64,000 nucleotides of DNA, taken from assembly GCA_009760855.2 (NCBI GenBank), contig WPIO01000209.1, positions 62,001 to 126,000 on the forward strand. Direction: 5' to 3'. A program made the translations under genes and the position numbers. The notes under the pieces are model-generated. The model was not told the DNA's origin, searched no databases, and worked only from the letters and a program-made list of their open reading frames with translations. The stretch's first letter is position 1. Every line of letters starts with the position of its first letter. Of this stretch, positions 1-11,340 are shown in pieces. Source of the stretch: Cristatella mucedo. Its lineage: Eukaryota > Bryozoa > Phylactolaemata > Cristatellidae.

Positions 1-715
1 TGAGCATCACAGTTGCCACATAACACCACTTCTTGCCGACTGGCTTCCAGTCAGGCAATGCATCCACTTCAAGGTTTTTGTCACTCACTTTTAGGTCCCT
101 TCATTCTTTGGCTCCACCCCACCTATCAGATCTATTTTCTCACCAGGCTAAGTGCCTAGAGAGAGATAAGAGTTCTGTGAGAGCTTTATACCAAATATAT
201 TATTAGTATTCTCATTTATCATTATATCCCATCTGGACGTAGGTACGCCACAAGTACGCCCTGTCTATCTGCCTGTATTGTTATTATGATTATTACTATT
301 ACTTATACCTCGTACACACCTCAAATCCTTGGAGACCGTGCCTTTAATTAGTATGCTCCCAAATCCTTCCGTTTGCAGCAAATGTAAAGCGCCTAGAAAG
401 AGATCAAGTTCTCCGAGGGCGCTTTATCAAGTGCTTTATTACTATTATTATTATTATCCTTGAACTTACTTCCGACTTGCGTTTTGACATTCTGTGACTT
501 GACCAAATTTAAAAAGAAACTAAAAACGCACATGCACGCATTATGCATGTTACCACTAACCTTACTTGCATGCTTACCCTGTGCATGTCACCCCTAACCA
601 AGTTCTTGTTGTCATTTAGCATCCTTCCACTAACTATTCGATCGTGCTTCCTTAGCAAAAAATATGAACTGCCATGAAAGAGATTAAGTTCTTAATATCA
701 AATTATTATAATTAG
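1..715 (+). mobile_element. LINE-A (L2-like) 3' fragment with two nested tail insertions
   Basis: The pieces at 1-152, 306-368 and 456-715 are consecutive in the intact element seen at 17.8-19.3 kb (reverse transcriptase C-terminus, then 3' UTR). They are split by LINE-A tails at about 153-305 and 369-455. The window edge cuts the left end. The frame is broken by stops. Confidence 0.8.
369..455 (+). mobile_element. 87-bp LINE-A tail insertion with target duplication
   Basis: The segment consists of the end of the 3' UTR, the terminal hairpin and the ATT-rich tail only. It is flanked by atcctt at 363-368 and again at 456-461, a short target-site duplication. It interrupts an older LINE-A copy. 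Confidence 0.7.
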
Positions 716-2410
716 AGAGCAACTGAGGAAGTAGGTTGCACACAAGTGCACATGAAGGGTGGCTGATGAAACGTGGCAGGATTTGTAGATGGAAAACACG
801 TTATTGCATCGAGGTGTGGAGTTGGAGCAAACTTTGTCGATTCATATCTGTGTTCGGCTGTTTTCTGGACCTAATGTTTCCGGCACATCAGTAAACCGTG
901 GAGACTTGAAAGATGGCTAGAAGGAACGGTTTAGGCATTATGATGCACGGTACCCACATGTGCACACGTGTAAATGTGTACATTCGTCTGGCAAAGCTCG
1001 GGCTCAGGCTTGGTGCGCAGCTGTAATTACATGGCATATGCACAACCACCAGTTGCCACCTGTGCTGGACTCGCCCATGGCCTGATTGCAGATTCAAGGC
1101 ATCCTGTTTCTGAATGCTTGCTCTGGATGACTACATCAGCTCCTCAGGGAGGTCTTGTCTGGCTTGACTTGGATAACTTAAGTAAGGGTGCACAACAATT
1201 CAGACCTTAGGTTAACGGGTGCACTGTCAAATTATTTCATGCAGTTTTTACACCATGCAAACTGTGACACTGCATATGGAGGGTATCTAGCTTTGCCAGG
1301 CATGCATTGGAAGTACCATGCCATGCATGGTTAGGACGGCCACACAGTGATGCTGTGGCCCACAGCCACCGTGCCAGGTGCCTTGCAAAACTACCGTTTT
1401 CTTGTCGATTCCAGTCTGTACGATCGCCGCCTGAATTCGGATATGCAAGCTCTACCACCCCCGAAGAGCGACAAATCGAAGAAGGTTAGCCGCAGACCAG
1501 CCAAGTGATACAGCTCGGCAAAATTCTGACACCGGTCGTGCATGGCAAGCTCACTGCTTGGAGAGTCTATGGTGTGCTAGCAAACATAAGATCTGGCTCT
1601 GGCAGGTCAAGGATGCCTTAGGAGGATAGTTCTGGAATACAGGAGTCAGTTTCACCTGACTGCTGCCAACTGCAGTTAAGCGACCAGCACTGCAGCTGCT
1701 GGTGTGCATAGCTAGCGTATGCTTCCTTTGTCTCGGGGGTCCCTGTATGGATCCCCCCACTGGCCAGCTGGTGGTTTGTACTGACCGTGTGCCATACACT
1801 CTAGGTGTCTCATAGGTGTACCCTTACCGCGGCTGTTGCTGCAGCTAGCCACCAGGTCGTCAGCAGGCCCCTCACAGTAGCAGCTGCAGGACAAGACTGC
1901 ACAACAGCGATCTAATGGATGCATGATGAGTGCAAATCAGCAGATGCATAGTGAGGCACGCAGCTAAATTTGTAAACTTGCAAGTAGCTGCTCAATTTGT
2001 TTGCTGGGGGGAGATGAGGGTCTGCACATCCAGCCCCACCCACGAGAACACTGCACATCATCGTGCCACAGAACTACCTGCTGTAGATAATGCTATTATA
2101 TACAAATAACTTATTGTATATTTATATATCGTCATGTATATTAAACGATGGCGTGCAATCACTCTTGGCTTTCTTCCTTTACCGTGCACATTGCTCTGCA
2201 ATAGGCACTGAGAAAGAACAAAGGACAGTATAACACACGGTCCCAGGTGCTAGCCTTGTACTGAAAAGCTTCGTAAGGAAGCTAAATTCGTCGACTGGCG
2301 ACCATCAAGCGACATCTAAGGCAATGTCTCATTGGCAAAAAAGCACGATACTTCGAATAAGCACCCCTTTTGCACGTCAGTCGTTTGAGTGGACGTCCAA
2401 GCTGGCAGAG
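716..2410. other. no gene seen; downstream flank of the HIGD1-like gene
   Basis: No repeat family of this window, no conserved frame and no clear polyadenylation signal were found. The 3' UTR of the HIGD1-like gene should begin at 2410 and run left. Confidence 0.4.
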
Positions 2411-2595
2411 CTAGTCTTTCTGTTTAAATATGTAGGTCTTGGCCATCTGGAAGCCCAGCGTGATCGTCATGGCGCCCACCACCATGGTCTGTGCAATGAC
2501 ACGTAGCTGCATGATGTAGACCGAGGCAGACATGCTTCCTCTATTCTTGAACTTGTATGCACCTAGTCCAACAGCACCGATGCAGGCTGCTATTC
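2411..2595 (-). CDS. HIGD1A: HIGD1-like terminal exon (HIG1 domain, stop)
   Basis: On the minus strand the acceptor is gttgtaccttatag and the exon starts in phase 1, completing the glycine of VPLG. Reading continues IAACIGAVGLGAYKFKNRG, then SVYIMQLRVIAQTMVVGAMT and a final basic tail to the TAG at 2413-2411. The R.(I/A)AQ..VVGAMT pattern is the hallmark of the HIG1 domain. Confidence 0.93.
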
Positions 2596-3084
2596 CTATA
2601 AGGTACAACAGAGAGCAGATTGTTAACAAGCCCACTTTTTTTGCGGTGGCACTGCAGTCTGTATATGCATTTTGTGCAGGCCTGCCAGCAAATGCAGCAC
2701 ATAAGAAGCCAATTCGAATGCAGCTGATCTTATGAAATAGGGGCTAGCATCCATACAGTAATTAACGAAGGCTGCTCGAAGATTTGCCGAGATTGGTCGA
2801 TGGCTAACTTATCATGCAGGAAAACAAAACGTGATGCTGAGTAATCAGCGGTTTTTTAATGACTACATACCACAAGCAGATATGGCCTCGCCAGAATGAA
2901 AAAAAGAATATCTCATCGCCCTAGAGAGTCAAATCAACAACCTCCGAAACTACGAGGTAAAATGCATACCGACGACATGATATTTCACGATTTCTCAGCG
3001 GCTGCCTACCGTACGCCGGAGCTTGAAATATGCAAGCTCTCTTTGCATGCACTAAGGACACCGCAAATTCATACAAGTTACAGG

Positions 3085-3204
<120 letters not shown>

Positions 3205-3509
3205 ACTCGGTCGGAGTTGCCCTGGTCCTTGCCTAGCTGAGTACCCTCTTCCGTAGGACTCATCAATTTAGAAGTCCCCAGCTGCTGGAACGGCTCCTGT
3301 AATAAGGGCAACCGCAACCGTAGACATCAAGACTAATTTTTAAGTTTACAAAAACCTAATATCAGCATGAACAAGGGCACAGGGAGTGGGGGCTAAATGA
3401 GCCCCGACCCAATACTTGACCAACCAGACGGGCATGTCGAGCAGCCTGCCTTACCGGTCTCTTCAGCTTGTACTTGACACGTGCCCTTTTCCCATTAAGC
3501 AATAGTGGC

Positions 3510-3916
3510 TTAACTGCACCTCAAACCTACCATAAATCCTTTAAAGACATTGCCACTCTTTTCTCTGCGCTCCTATAGCCCGGGAGTCATGATCGCCAAG
3601 ACAAAAATCACGACATTACATGACGTGACAACACATTAAGTGAAGCTAAAAACTCACACCTCTCAGCATTACCTTCATCCATGCGAGTAGCCCTTCATGT
3701 GCTTACATGTGTGCTGCATTTTTGCATGCTGTCGTCACTTGTCAACTGGTCTGCTTCCTATCCAAAAAGGCACCGACACTGCGCAGCATTTGCTGGGTCT
3801 GTGTGAATTGCCCTTTGTGTGCTTAACAACACGTAACGTTCTACCTTACTGCATCAGTAAAATGCCTACGCAAACTGTAAGTTCTCTTAGGGTCCAATAC
3901 AAAACTATTATTGCTG
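3510..3916 (+). mobile_element. decayed LINE-A 3' end
   Basis: Similarity to the LINE-A C-terminal coding end and 3' UTR runs from the segment like acctcaaacc...aaatcctttaaagac to a degraded terminal hairpin near 3860-3910. The copy is strongly diverged. Confidence 0.55.
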
Positions 3917-4478
3917 TTTTACAAGTACTATGGCTTGTGATTCTGGTAAGATCAAGGTTGGAATGCCTATAGATTTATAAGGCCCTATTGAGTGCGCACG
4001 TTATAACAGGAAAAAGGACAGCCCAATACCACAATGCTGCTGCTTCACGATAGCAAATAAGGCAGGATAGCACAGCTTGCATGGCTCCACACAAGGTGCT
4101 GAACTTGCATGCATGGCCAACCATCTAGTGTGCCGAAGCCCTGCACCAAGAGAGCAGGCAAAATCACAAAAGAGCTCTCTGCTTTCACAAGGTGGGGTGG
4201 CACTGCTGCTTAGACGAAGGTAGTGGAACACGTCACTTCAGCATCGGTACATGTTGCTCCAGCAGGTTGCAGGTACATGTTGCAGCCGTCAATGGAGATG
4301 CAGCAGAGGCGGTGCCTGCATCACAGCTACACAGCAAAGTCGATTGATCACCAGGGACCGGCTGGGCTGAAAGACCCCCTGCCGGCTGGGGAAGAATTTT
4401 CGAAGCCGAGCAAAGCAATCAGGCAGGCTCAGTGGCTGCAGCAGCAGGAATCCAGCTAAATCCCCCTGAGCCTACCCG

Positions 4479-4530
4479 GGAGGCACACACACACACACAC
4501 ACACAAACACACACCCATACACACACACCA
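4479..4530. repeat. CA microsatellite
   Basis: Interrupted CA repeat just before a SINE-B. Confidence 0.9.
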
Positions 4531-4540
4531 GGGCCTCATG

Positions 4541-4709
4541 GTGGGCCGTGACGGCCCACTGGATAAGGCGGTTGCTATTTATGACTCGGTTCTGAAGTCG
4601 TGGGTTCGAATCCTGCAGTGGGCGATCCTCAAGTGCCACTGCAAGCGGTGATGATAGCCATAAAGGGTCTCCTGTCGCTATACAAAAAGAGGCTGTTGAA
4701 TCAGCTAGT
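4541..4709 (+). mobile_element. SINE-B copy
   Basis: tRNA-like head: A box (actggataaggcggttgc) and B box (gtgggttcgaatcctgc). The body is gtgccactgcaagcggtgat, then cctgtcgctatacaaaaaga and a TTATATAT end. The tail differs from SINE-A. Confidence 0.85.
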
Positions 4710-5695
4710 TATATATTATATACTGTACCTATAGTCAGGTGACGGTACCAGCTCAAATAAGGACAGTACAGTAAAAGAGTGATAAGTTGCTGACTGTCAA
4801 GAGCCTTGTGTGTAAGAAATTTATTAATGGTGGTGCAATGCCTAAGGGGAATGGAGCCTTGACACTGTACTAGGCCAGATAGCCATAGACGGACGAAGCA
4901 ACCCGGTACTTCCACTGAGACACCCATGCACAGCACTCTCCGGTCAGTCAGTGCAACAGCATTGGTAGCATCCTAAAAATGTCCACCTACAAGAAATGCT
5001 CACGAGCAGGAATTGCTTTTGTTTTTCAGGTCTGCATAGAAGCAGTGGTGCCAAGACAACTATTTGTTTTGAGCCAAGAATTGCCTGGTCTTAACCATAT
5101 TAAGTGAGTTTACATAAACCAAGGACACATTAATCCGGCTTCTAGTTGCTCATGCCAACCTGAATTTATTGCTTCTTCTAGGTTCAACTAGGTAAGTGCA
5201 CTTATTAGGTTGAGAAGTGGCTTCTCGACACCAATGCTGCAGCTCTCGACTCCTGCAAACAAGGTGATTAATTGCTCAGGGTATTTAAGCTTGTTGGATA
5301 TTCACCACTGACCACTGGTGCTAAGTCCCTCCCCCTTTCCAGATGAGCAGGCTCTACTGATAGCCGGCTAAGGCAGCTAGATATGCTCTAGCCTGAGACA
5401 GCTAGCAAGCTGGCCTTGCAGTGATTATGCAAGTGGGTTAAACAGACAACTCTGTACATAGTCATAGGCCAAGGCAATCTGGCTACCCTGATATGTAACA
5501 ACTCAGCCTTTCACCATGCGGTCAATGTCGTCACAGCCATCTCAATCAACACTGGTCAGCAGGCCTGTATGTATGGCCAACCGAGGCCTGGCACTGGCAG
5601 ACCAGTAAGGACCAGCAAGGACAAAGGTGAATATTTCAAATGAGGCCAGCAGCACACGTCTAGGGTTGGTCAGCCTGTAAAGGCTTTTACCAGAG

Positions 5696-5822
5696 AGCTG
5701 GTTTGGTCCAGCGGTTAAGGTGCTCGCCCCGACCGAAGCCTGGCTGAGGTAGTGGGCTCGAACCCTGCGACATGTGAAGCGCGTGAATAGAGATTAAGTT
5801 CTCTTGGGGCGCTATACAAATG
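5696..5822 (+). mobile_element. SINE-A (tRNA head, LINE-A-type hairpin tail)
   Basis: The head has an A box (ggtttggtccagcggttaag) and a B box (gggctcgaaccctg). The tail carries gaagcgcgtgaatagagatt and aagttctcttggggcgct, the hairpin shared with LINE-A. Confidence 0.85.
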
Positions 5823-6105
5823 TAATGTATCTCTGCCAGTAACTCCACAAAGTCATAAAGACCATGTGGGTGTTACGCAGGAGACTTTTGTATAGCGCAC
5901 TCACAGCCTAAGCGGCTTTCGGTACGCATTCGGTAGCCAACAGACTTCGTCTCACGCAACAAAGAGAAAGTGGGAAGCATAGCAGAGTTAGGAGAGCAGT
6001 TGAGGTAGTGAGTAGCATAGAAGTAGCAGTTCAGGACCGCTGAAAAAGATGTGCCATAGTCGGCAGTTGGAGAGTAGATGTCGCTGCGTAAGAAAATGAA
6101 TTATA
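5823..6105 (-). mobile_element. LINE-B 3' end
   Basis: On the minus strand this is the 3' part of a second LINE family, with signature words gtgcgctatacaaaagtctcc and actttgtggagttactggca before the end. The same sequence recurs at 7488, 20148, 22965 and 40620. It directly abuts a SINE-A on its left. Confidence 0.75.
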
Positions 6106-6498
6106 TATATATTTTTATACATTATATTTATTACCCGGCCTCTGCTGTACTCGATGAACGATGGGCAGAGAAGCAAATGCAAGCCGAAGGTGCTTGCTGC
6201 CAGGGCAGTCACCTTGGCTGCAGTCTGCGTACCAGCTACCGGTATATATGGAGCCAGTCAAGTTTACAGAGCTACAACTTCTAGAAAGCGTGCAAGTGAT
6301 TTAGGTAAAGGGCTCAACTCAAAAGGCTTGCAAAATGAGCTTCCCGCCCTGTCAAATGCCAGGGCATCTTTACAGCATCGTTAAGTCAGCTGCCGGGATA
6401 GCCAGCTTAATCATTGGCCTGGCAGCGATGGAGAGAGAAGGCTACCGGGCTTCAGTATACTTTAAGCAAACATGCTATGACTGGCTGGCTCGGATAAA

Positions 6499-6632
6499 AA
6501 TAAATTTATTTGTATAGCGCCAAGAGGACACATTCTCTATCCAGTCGCCTCACTTCAGTGCTCGATCGCACGACCTCGGTCGTCAAAGGTGACTACCTTA
6601 ACCTCTTAGCCAAACCAGGGTGGTGGATACGA
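6499..6632 (-). mobile_element. SINE-A copy
   Basis: On the minus strand the A box (gtttggctaagaggttaagg) and the hairpin tail (6510-6550) are both visible; the B box is diverged. Confidence 0.7.
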
Positions 6633-7487
6633 TGGAGGCTCAGCCACTAGGTACATAAAACCGAGAGATCTAAAAATGAGGGCACAGCTTGCATGTTATG
6701 TATCGAGAGGCTTCTAAGAAGGGTGCTGAAGCATAAACTTCTGACTTTCTTAAAATAGCAGCTAGAAGCTTCTGACGATGCCAAACAGCATTCATGAACA
6801 CATTTGCAAGAGAATGCCTTGACCTTTTGCCGCGCTCCTTTAAAGTCGAGGTTAGCTAACCATAAAAAATCCCAAGCTAAAACTCGTAGGATGGTGTCTG
6901 TTCTCCTCGCATCATCAAGAAACAAGCCACAGGCCTGCTGACAAAAACGATTACAACTAAGAACATTAACAAAGACGAGTTCAAATTGCCTCGTGCGAGC
7001 ATACCCCTAGTTCATACCACTGACAAAATCTGTCTTGAGTATACCTGGTTTATTACATTTTTTCTATGTATCATTAACCAGGGAGACAGAGAACCGCCGG
7101 GCTACTGACAAGATGACACCAGCCACCAGCTTATATTTGCCTCAACACATTTGAGTTAGCTTGTCTGCCGACCGGGTACAGGTCGTCGAATGATTGCAGC
7201 AATCTCGTCATCGGATACGTGGCAGGCAGCATGCCATGGACAGGGAGCAAACTGAAGAAGTGTGCTGCAGGCAAGTGCAGTGCACTGCTGTGGGCGACAG
7301 TCGTTCGACTTGAGCACCCTACACTGCCCAGCTCTGCAGCCTGTACGAGCAGCCGAGCAAACAGCGCCTAACAGCCGCAACAGTGTTAAAGTGCCACCAA
7401 GGCCAAGTGAGCACTAACTTGACTCAAGGGGGGGGGAGTTCAGCAGCACCGGCCTCTGCCAAAGATAGCCTACTGCAGCAGCCATCT

Positions 7488-8130
7488 TGTAATGTATCTC
7501 TGTCTGTAACCACAAAGCCACAATGACTATGTAAATGTTAAACAGGAGAGTTTTGCATAGCTAACTCACAGCCTAAGCAGCTTTCGGTATGCATTCGGTA
7601 GCCAACAGACTCAGTCTCACGAAACAGTGAAAGTGGGAAGCATGGCAGAGTCAGGAGAACAGTTGAGGTAGTGAGTAGCATGGAAGTAGCAGCCCAGAAC
7701 CACTTAAAAGGATGAGTCATAGTCGGCAACAAGAGAGTAGTTGTCGTTGCGTAAGAATTGTGGAAGTGAGTTCCACAGTCTAGGATCTGCAGAGCTAAAG
7801 CTTCGGTTGCCAACGGTCTTTAAGCAGAGGAATGGGACAGCTAATTTATTGTCCACACAGGATCTGGGGAAAAAAGGGAAAAGGCGGAAACTGATGCAGC
7901 AGGTCAGCTAGGTACGAAGGAGACAAGCCGTGGTGGGCTTTGTGGGTCGGCATTAGAACCTTGCTCTGAATCCATTGATCAACCGGCATCCATCTTAGCT
8001 CTTTTAGCAAAGGAGACATGTGCTCAAACTTCTGGGACTTGAAGACTAGCCTTGCAGCCATATTCATAGTCAGCTGCAGTGGCGTAATCGTTTATTTTGG
8101 TAGCCCAGCAAATAGGGAATTGCAATAATC
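7488..8130 (-). mobile_element. LINE-B copy with reverse transcriptase C-terminus
   Basis: On the minus strand the coding part reads MNMAARLVFKSQKFEHMSPL, then LLKELRWMPVDQWIQSKVLM and LSPSYLADLLHQF, the same conserved block as LINE-A (NSAARLV...LADLHWLPVKQRI) but clearly a different family. About 360 bp of further 3' sequence follow down to 7488. It is broken and 5'-truncated. Confidence 0.8.
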
Positions 8131-8271
8131 ATCTTGGTTTTTACTGGTGACATATTTTGGCTTCAGGATAAAGGTTCGGCTCACTGTCCTAACCGCCAGA
8201 CCCGAGAAGCAAGAGGCTTGTCCAGAAGCCGATTACTTGCAGACAATGCCAAGCTTAAAACCAACGAAAGA

Positions 8272-8272
8272 G

Positions 8273-8303
<31 letters not shown>

Positions 8304-8314
8304 TCGTTCGTTGG

Positions 8315-8351
<37 letters not shown>
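8272..8351. repeat. TA microsatellite
   Basis: Two TA runs split by acacacactcgttcgttgg; the right run leads into the SINE-A tail. Confidence 0.95.
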
Positions 8352-8353
<2 letters not shown>

Positions 8354-8479
8354 ATAGCGCCCCAAGAGAACTTAATCTCTATTTAGGTGCTTCACATATG
8401 CCTCGGGGCTGGAGCCCACGACCTCAGTTAGACCTTGGTCGGGGCAAACACCTTGACCGCAAGAAAAAAACCAGCTCGG
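8351..8479 (-). mobile_element. SINE-A copy beside a TA repeat
   Basis: Minus strand: the head, the B box (gggctccagccccgag) and a hairpin tail at 8353-8393 are well kept. The tail runs straight into the TA repeat. Confidence 0.8.
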
Positions 8480-8684
8480 CAGGTGCCCTAAGCTTAAGCC
8501 AGAGAACAGGAGAACCAAACAATGCAAGAATAACGGAATACAGGAATATACCGGAATACAGGCAGCTAGCAGATGCTGGTTCTATCTCGGACTACTTCTA
8601 ATGACTAAGACCTCCGGCATATGGGAAGGGGGAGTATTACCGGCTTCAGATCGTAGGGGCTCGGGTCTAAAACGATTAGCTATT

Positions 8685-8773
8685 TGATCAGGCTTCCTTT
8701 ACAGCATATGGCAAGTGCCTAGAATGAGAATAAGTTTCGTGATGGCACCATGCACTATTATTATTATTACTGT
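8685..8773 (+). mobile_element. LINE-A tail fragment
   Basis: Only the last part of the 3' UTR, the degraded hairpin (gtgcctagaatgagaataag) and a TAT repeat tail are present. Confidence 0.55.
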
Positions 8774-8871
8774 GCGGAGGTCTGTTCATGGCATGTAGGC
8801 TCTCAGCTGGCCTCAAGCAGCGGCATCTGGAGCAGAAGCTTGGGGTCCAAGAGCTGTGCACTCAGGCTCAC

Positions 8872-8960
8872 CGAGTGGCACCAGCGGTGTCTCCTTGGCT
8901 TTCCTTGCCAACTTAGATGAGTTGCTCTCATTGTTCATCTTCGCCAAGTCGCTGGAGTCA
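8872..8960 (-). CDS. HIGD1A: HIGD1-like exon with start ATG at 8938
   Basis: On the minus strand the acceptor is ttctccccaccctag and the donor CTCG/gtgagc. The ATG at 8938 opens MNNESNSSKLARKAKETP and then LVPLG, matching the HIGD1A motif KLIRKAKEAPFVPVG. The frame stays open upstream to the acceptor (DSSDLAK before the Met), so an upstream coding exon is possible. It ends in phase 1. Confidence 0.9.
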
Positions 8961-9327
8961 CTAGGGTGGGGAGAAGGCAGAAGTGAGCTCCGAAAACCGG
9001 TAACGAACTCCCTTAAGCTATAACAAACAGCAACTGAAAATCCAGTTATAACAGCATCGAGTCATGACATTTCGCACGATTGGTGGCATGCAGCAAACAG
9101 ATCGGCAAACCGACCTCAGCTGCAAACTCAAGACTAGTAAACATGAAGGGGCACTCGACGACAGACAATAACACGACCGGAAAAGAGGCTTGCACTGTGG
9201 TGGTGACCTGCCAAGTCCAGAACAACAGGGCAGCACAAAAGAATAATACTAATACACCTGATAAAGGACCCTCAGCTTTACATTTGCTGCGAAGGAAACG
9301 CGATCGAATGGCAAGTGGTTTCAAGCT

Positions 9328-9425
9328 TGATAAACATGAATAATATGGTTAAGGGTGACATGCACATGGTCAGCATGCAAGTGTGGTTAGTGGCAGCATG
9401 CAGTGTCAGCAAGCATAAGCACAAG
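9328..9425 (-). mobile_element. LINE-A 3' UTR fragment
   Basis: On the minus strand this matches the LINE-A 3' UTR segment with the repeated words gcatgctgccactaacc and gcatgctgaccctgtgc. The tail is missing. Confidence 0.6.
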
Positions 9426-9607
9426 GAAGTTGCAGCCACTCTGCTGCCATCCAAGATGCCAGCTTTGCCATCTGCTGTCGCCTGGCCTAATAGCTTCAGT
9501 TACAGAGCAGACTATGCCAAACTTGAGTGCAGCCAAGCCTAATCCTAGGCCACAGCTGAAACTGGCGATAAGAAGCCTTTGGCCAAGGGCTGTCTAGATG
9601 CTCTTGG

Positions 9608-9796
9608 CTACGCACTGCAAGTTCATTTCGTGGGTCTTTGTGATTCGCCCTTCGTGCGCATGTACCTGCTTAAAGTATGCCTGCTGCTTTCGGATGTCAC
9701 CACCAACAACTTGGTAATGCTTTATATGGAGCACTTGTGAAGTGCGTAGATAGATTCATTTCTCTGAGGACGCTATACAAATTTGCTATTATTATA
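9608..9796 (+). mobile_element. LINE-A 3' end fragment
   Basis: It begins in the conserved stretch before the LINE-A stop (gtgggtctttgtgattcg) and ends in a degraded hairpin (gaagtgcgtagatagattc) with an ATT-like tail. Confidence 0.6.
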
Positions 9797-10094
9797 AGCT
9801 GGAAGCATTCCTACATTTCCGTATGACCACCGAGGAGGCCCAGGCTCGATCACGCACATGAAAATCAGACCAGCCACAACTGCAAGCGGTAGTTTTGCCG
9901 GCTCACGATTTTGCAGATGGAACTAGGTCAACAGTCCAGCTGGGTGAGGACAGTAGATATAGCAGTGCTAATAGTAAAACCATTTTCAAAGCGCTCGAAA
10001 GAGTTAGAAATCGCTTCGTAGGGACATCCCAGAGGTCAGAATGGAGGTAGTATTAACAGGTCGACGAAAATTACACGAGCCACAGCAGCAAGCA

Positions 10095-11340
10095 CTAGCA
10101 ATTGAACAATGATTCACGGGGGTTAGAGCACGAGGTGGAACATGAGCAAGCGCCACTTTCGTGTTCGAATGACCAGACGATGAGAATAAATCCGCCGCAG
10201 CAGCTCATGTGCGAGCGCAGCAGCGACGCATGACTGGTACAGCGATCCAATTCCGAAATAAGATAATACCCGGCGCGCTCAAGATAGCGACGACGCGCCT
10301 GCTGGTCGTCCACCACGGTATCGCCAAGCACCGGGTTTTCGAAGCAGCTTGAAAAATCGCATTATAGGGCGCGGTGCACCAGAGCCGACAGGGGAAATCT
10401 GCCATTTAATGGTTTTCATAACGATGGATCAGCGGCAACAATCCTAAACGTGTAGGACCGGCAACTTTTTTACGCAATCACTTAACCGATCCTAGGGCAA
10501 GCTTACCTGGCGGTGAGCAAAAGTCTACATGCCAGTTAATGCTAGCCGCGCCACACGGTTCCACTGCTATGCGAGGCAGCGCGAGAAAACCAAATCAGCG
10601 CACACGTGCCTCCACCATTATACTAACAAGGAACGCGTCCACCTACCTCAAGCGACGGGAGTACACTGAACAGCTCGGCGCCAGCCGTCACGTACGCTCG
10701 CGCAGAATCCGGGGTACGACAGCTGACAGCCGGATGTACCGGATGTGAAGGCCATTGGTCACCTAACGCACTCCAACGACTGTCAAGCTCGTAGAAAACA
10801 TATTAATCACACCATCCTCGATTAAGCTGTGGATTTTAGTATCTTTCACTCTAAAACTTGTTTTCTCTTGGCGGGTACGATGAAAGCTCACGTAGAGGAT
10901 TAGTTGCGGCGGCACGTTGACTTTGGTCACATGAGCGCTAGCTACTACCGGTGACGATTGGATGATGCTCACTGTCCAAGCTGCGTCTCAGTGAACTGTC
11001 GCTCCATCCTCCGATCGGGAGCCTTAAGCTGTATACGCTGCCGACGAATGGTGCGACAGCTCGACGAGGACGTGTCGAAACGTGCCGGGGGCAGCGATTT
11101 CGCCGTTAACGTTCCGGACGTGTCGGTGCGTCCGGTATTTTCAATTCAAGTGCCGAACCGCCAGCTCTGCTAATCGTCGTCTAGCTCGTGGTAAGTACTC
11201 ACCAACGAGTTAATGCCCTCCGAAGCCCTGCCATCGTTGGTCGACTTCGCCTCCTTGCGTCGCCATTATTTTTCCGTACAGCCAAGCAACGCCTTCTTAC
11301 TGGGCGTGGCTAGCTGCTAAAACAGTTTTCCGGCTGCCGT
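10095..11340. promoter_or_regulatory. CpG-rich, repeat-free block; likely promoter or first-exon region
   Basis: This block is CpG-rich and free of the LINE and SINE repeats that surround it, and it lies upstream of the HIGD1-like exons. It carries open minus-strand reading at 10095-10365 (for example ENPVLGDTVVDDQQARRRYL) and a plus-strand frame from the ATG at 11049 (MVRQLDEDVSKRAGG) to a stop at 11172. Neither is a protein I recognise. A promoter with first exons is the simplest reading. Confidence 0.4.
11203..11234 (-). CDS. possible first coding exon of the HIGD1-like gene
   Basis: On the minus strand an ATG at 11234 opens MAGLRRALTR and reaches the donor TG/gtgagt in phase 2. That phase fits the frame of the 8960 exon exactly and would add a short basic N-terminus. 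It lies in a CpG-rich block, as first exons often do. The evidence is phase and context only, and the upstream region could equally be a non-coding first exon. Confidence 0.3.

Noticed and set aside
4541-4640. A functional tRNA gene
   Set aside because: The tRNA-like boxes recur with the same non-tRNA body at six places, so they are SINE heads; no cloverleaf could be completed.
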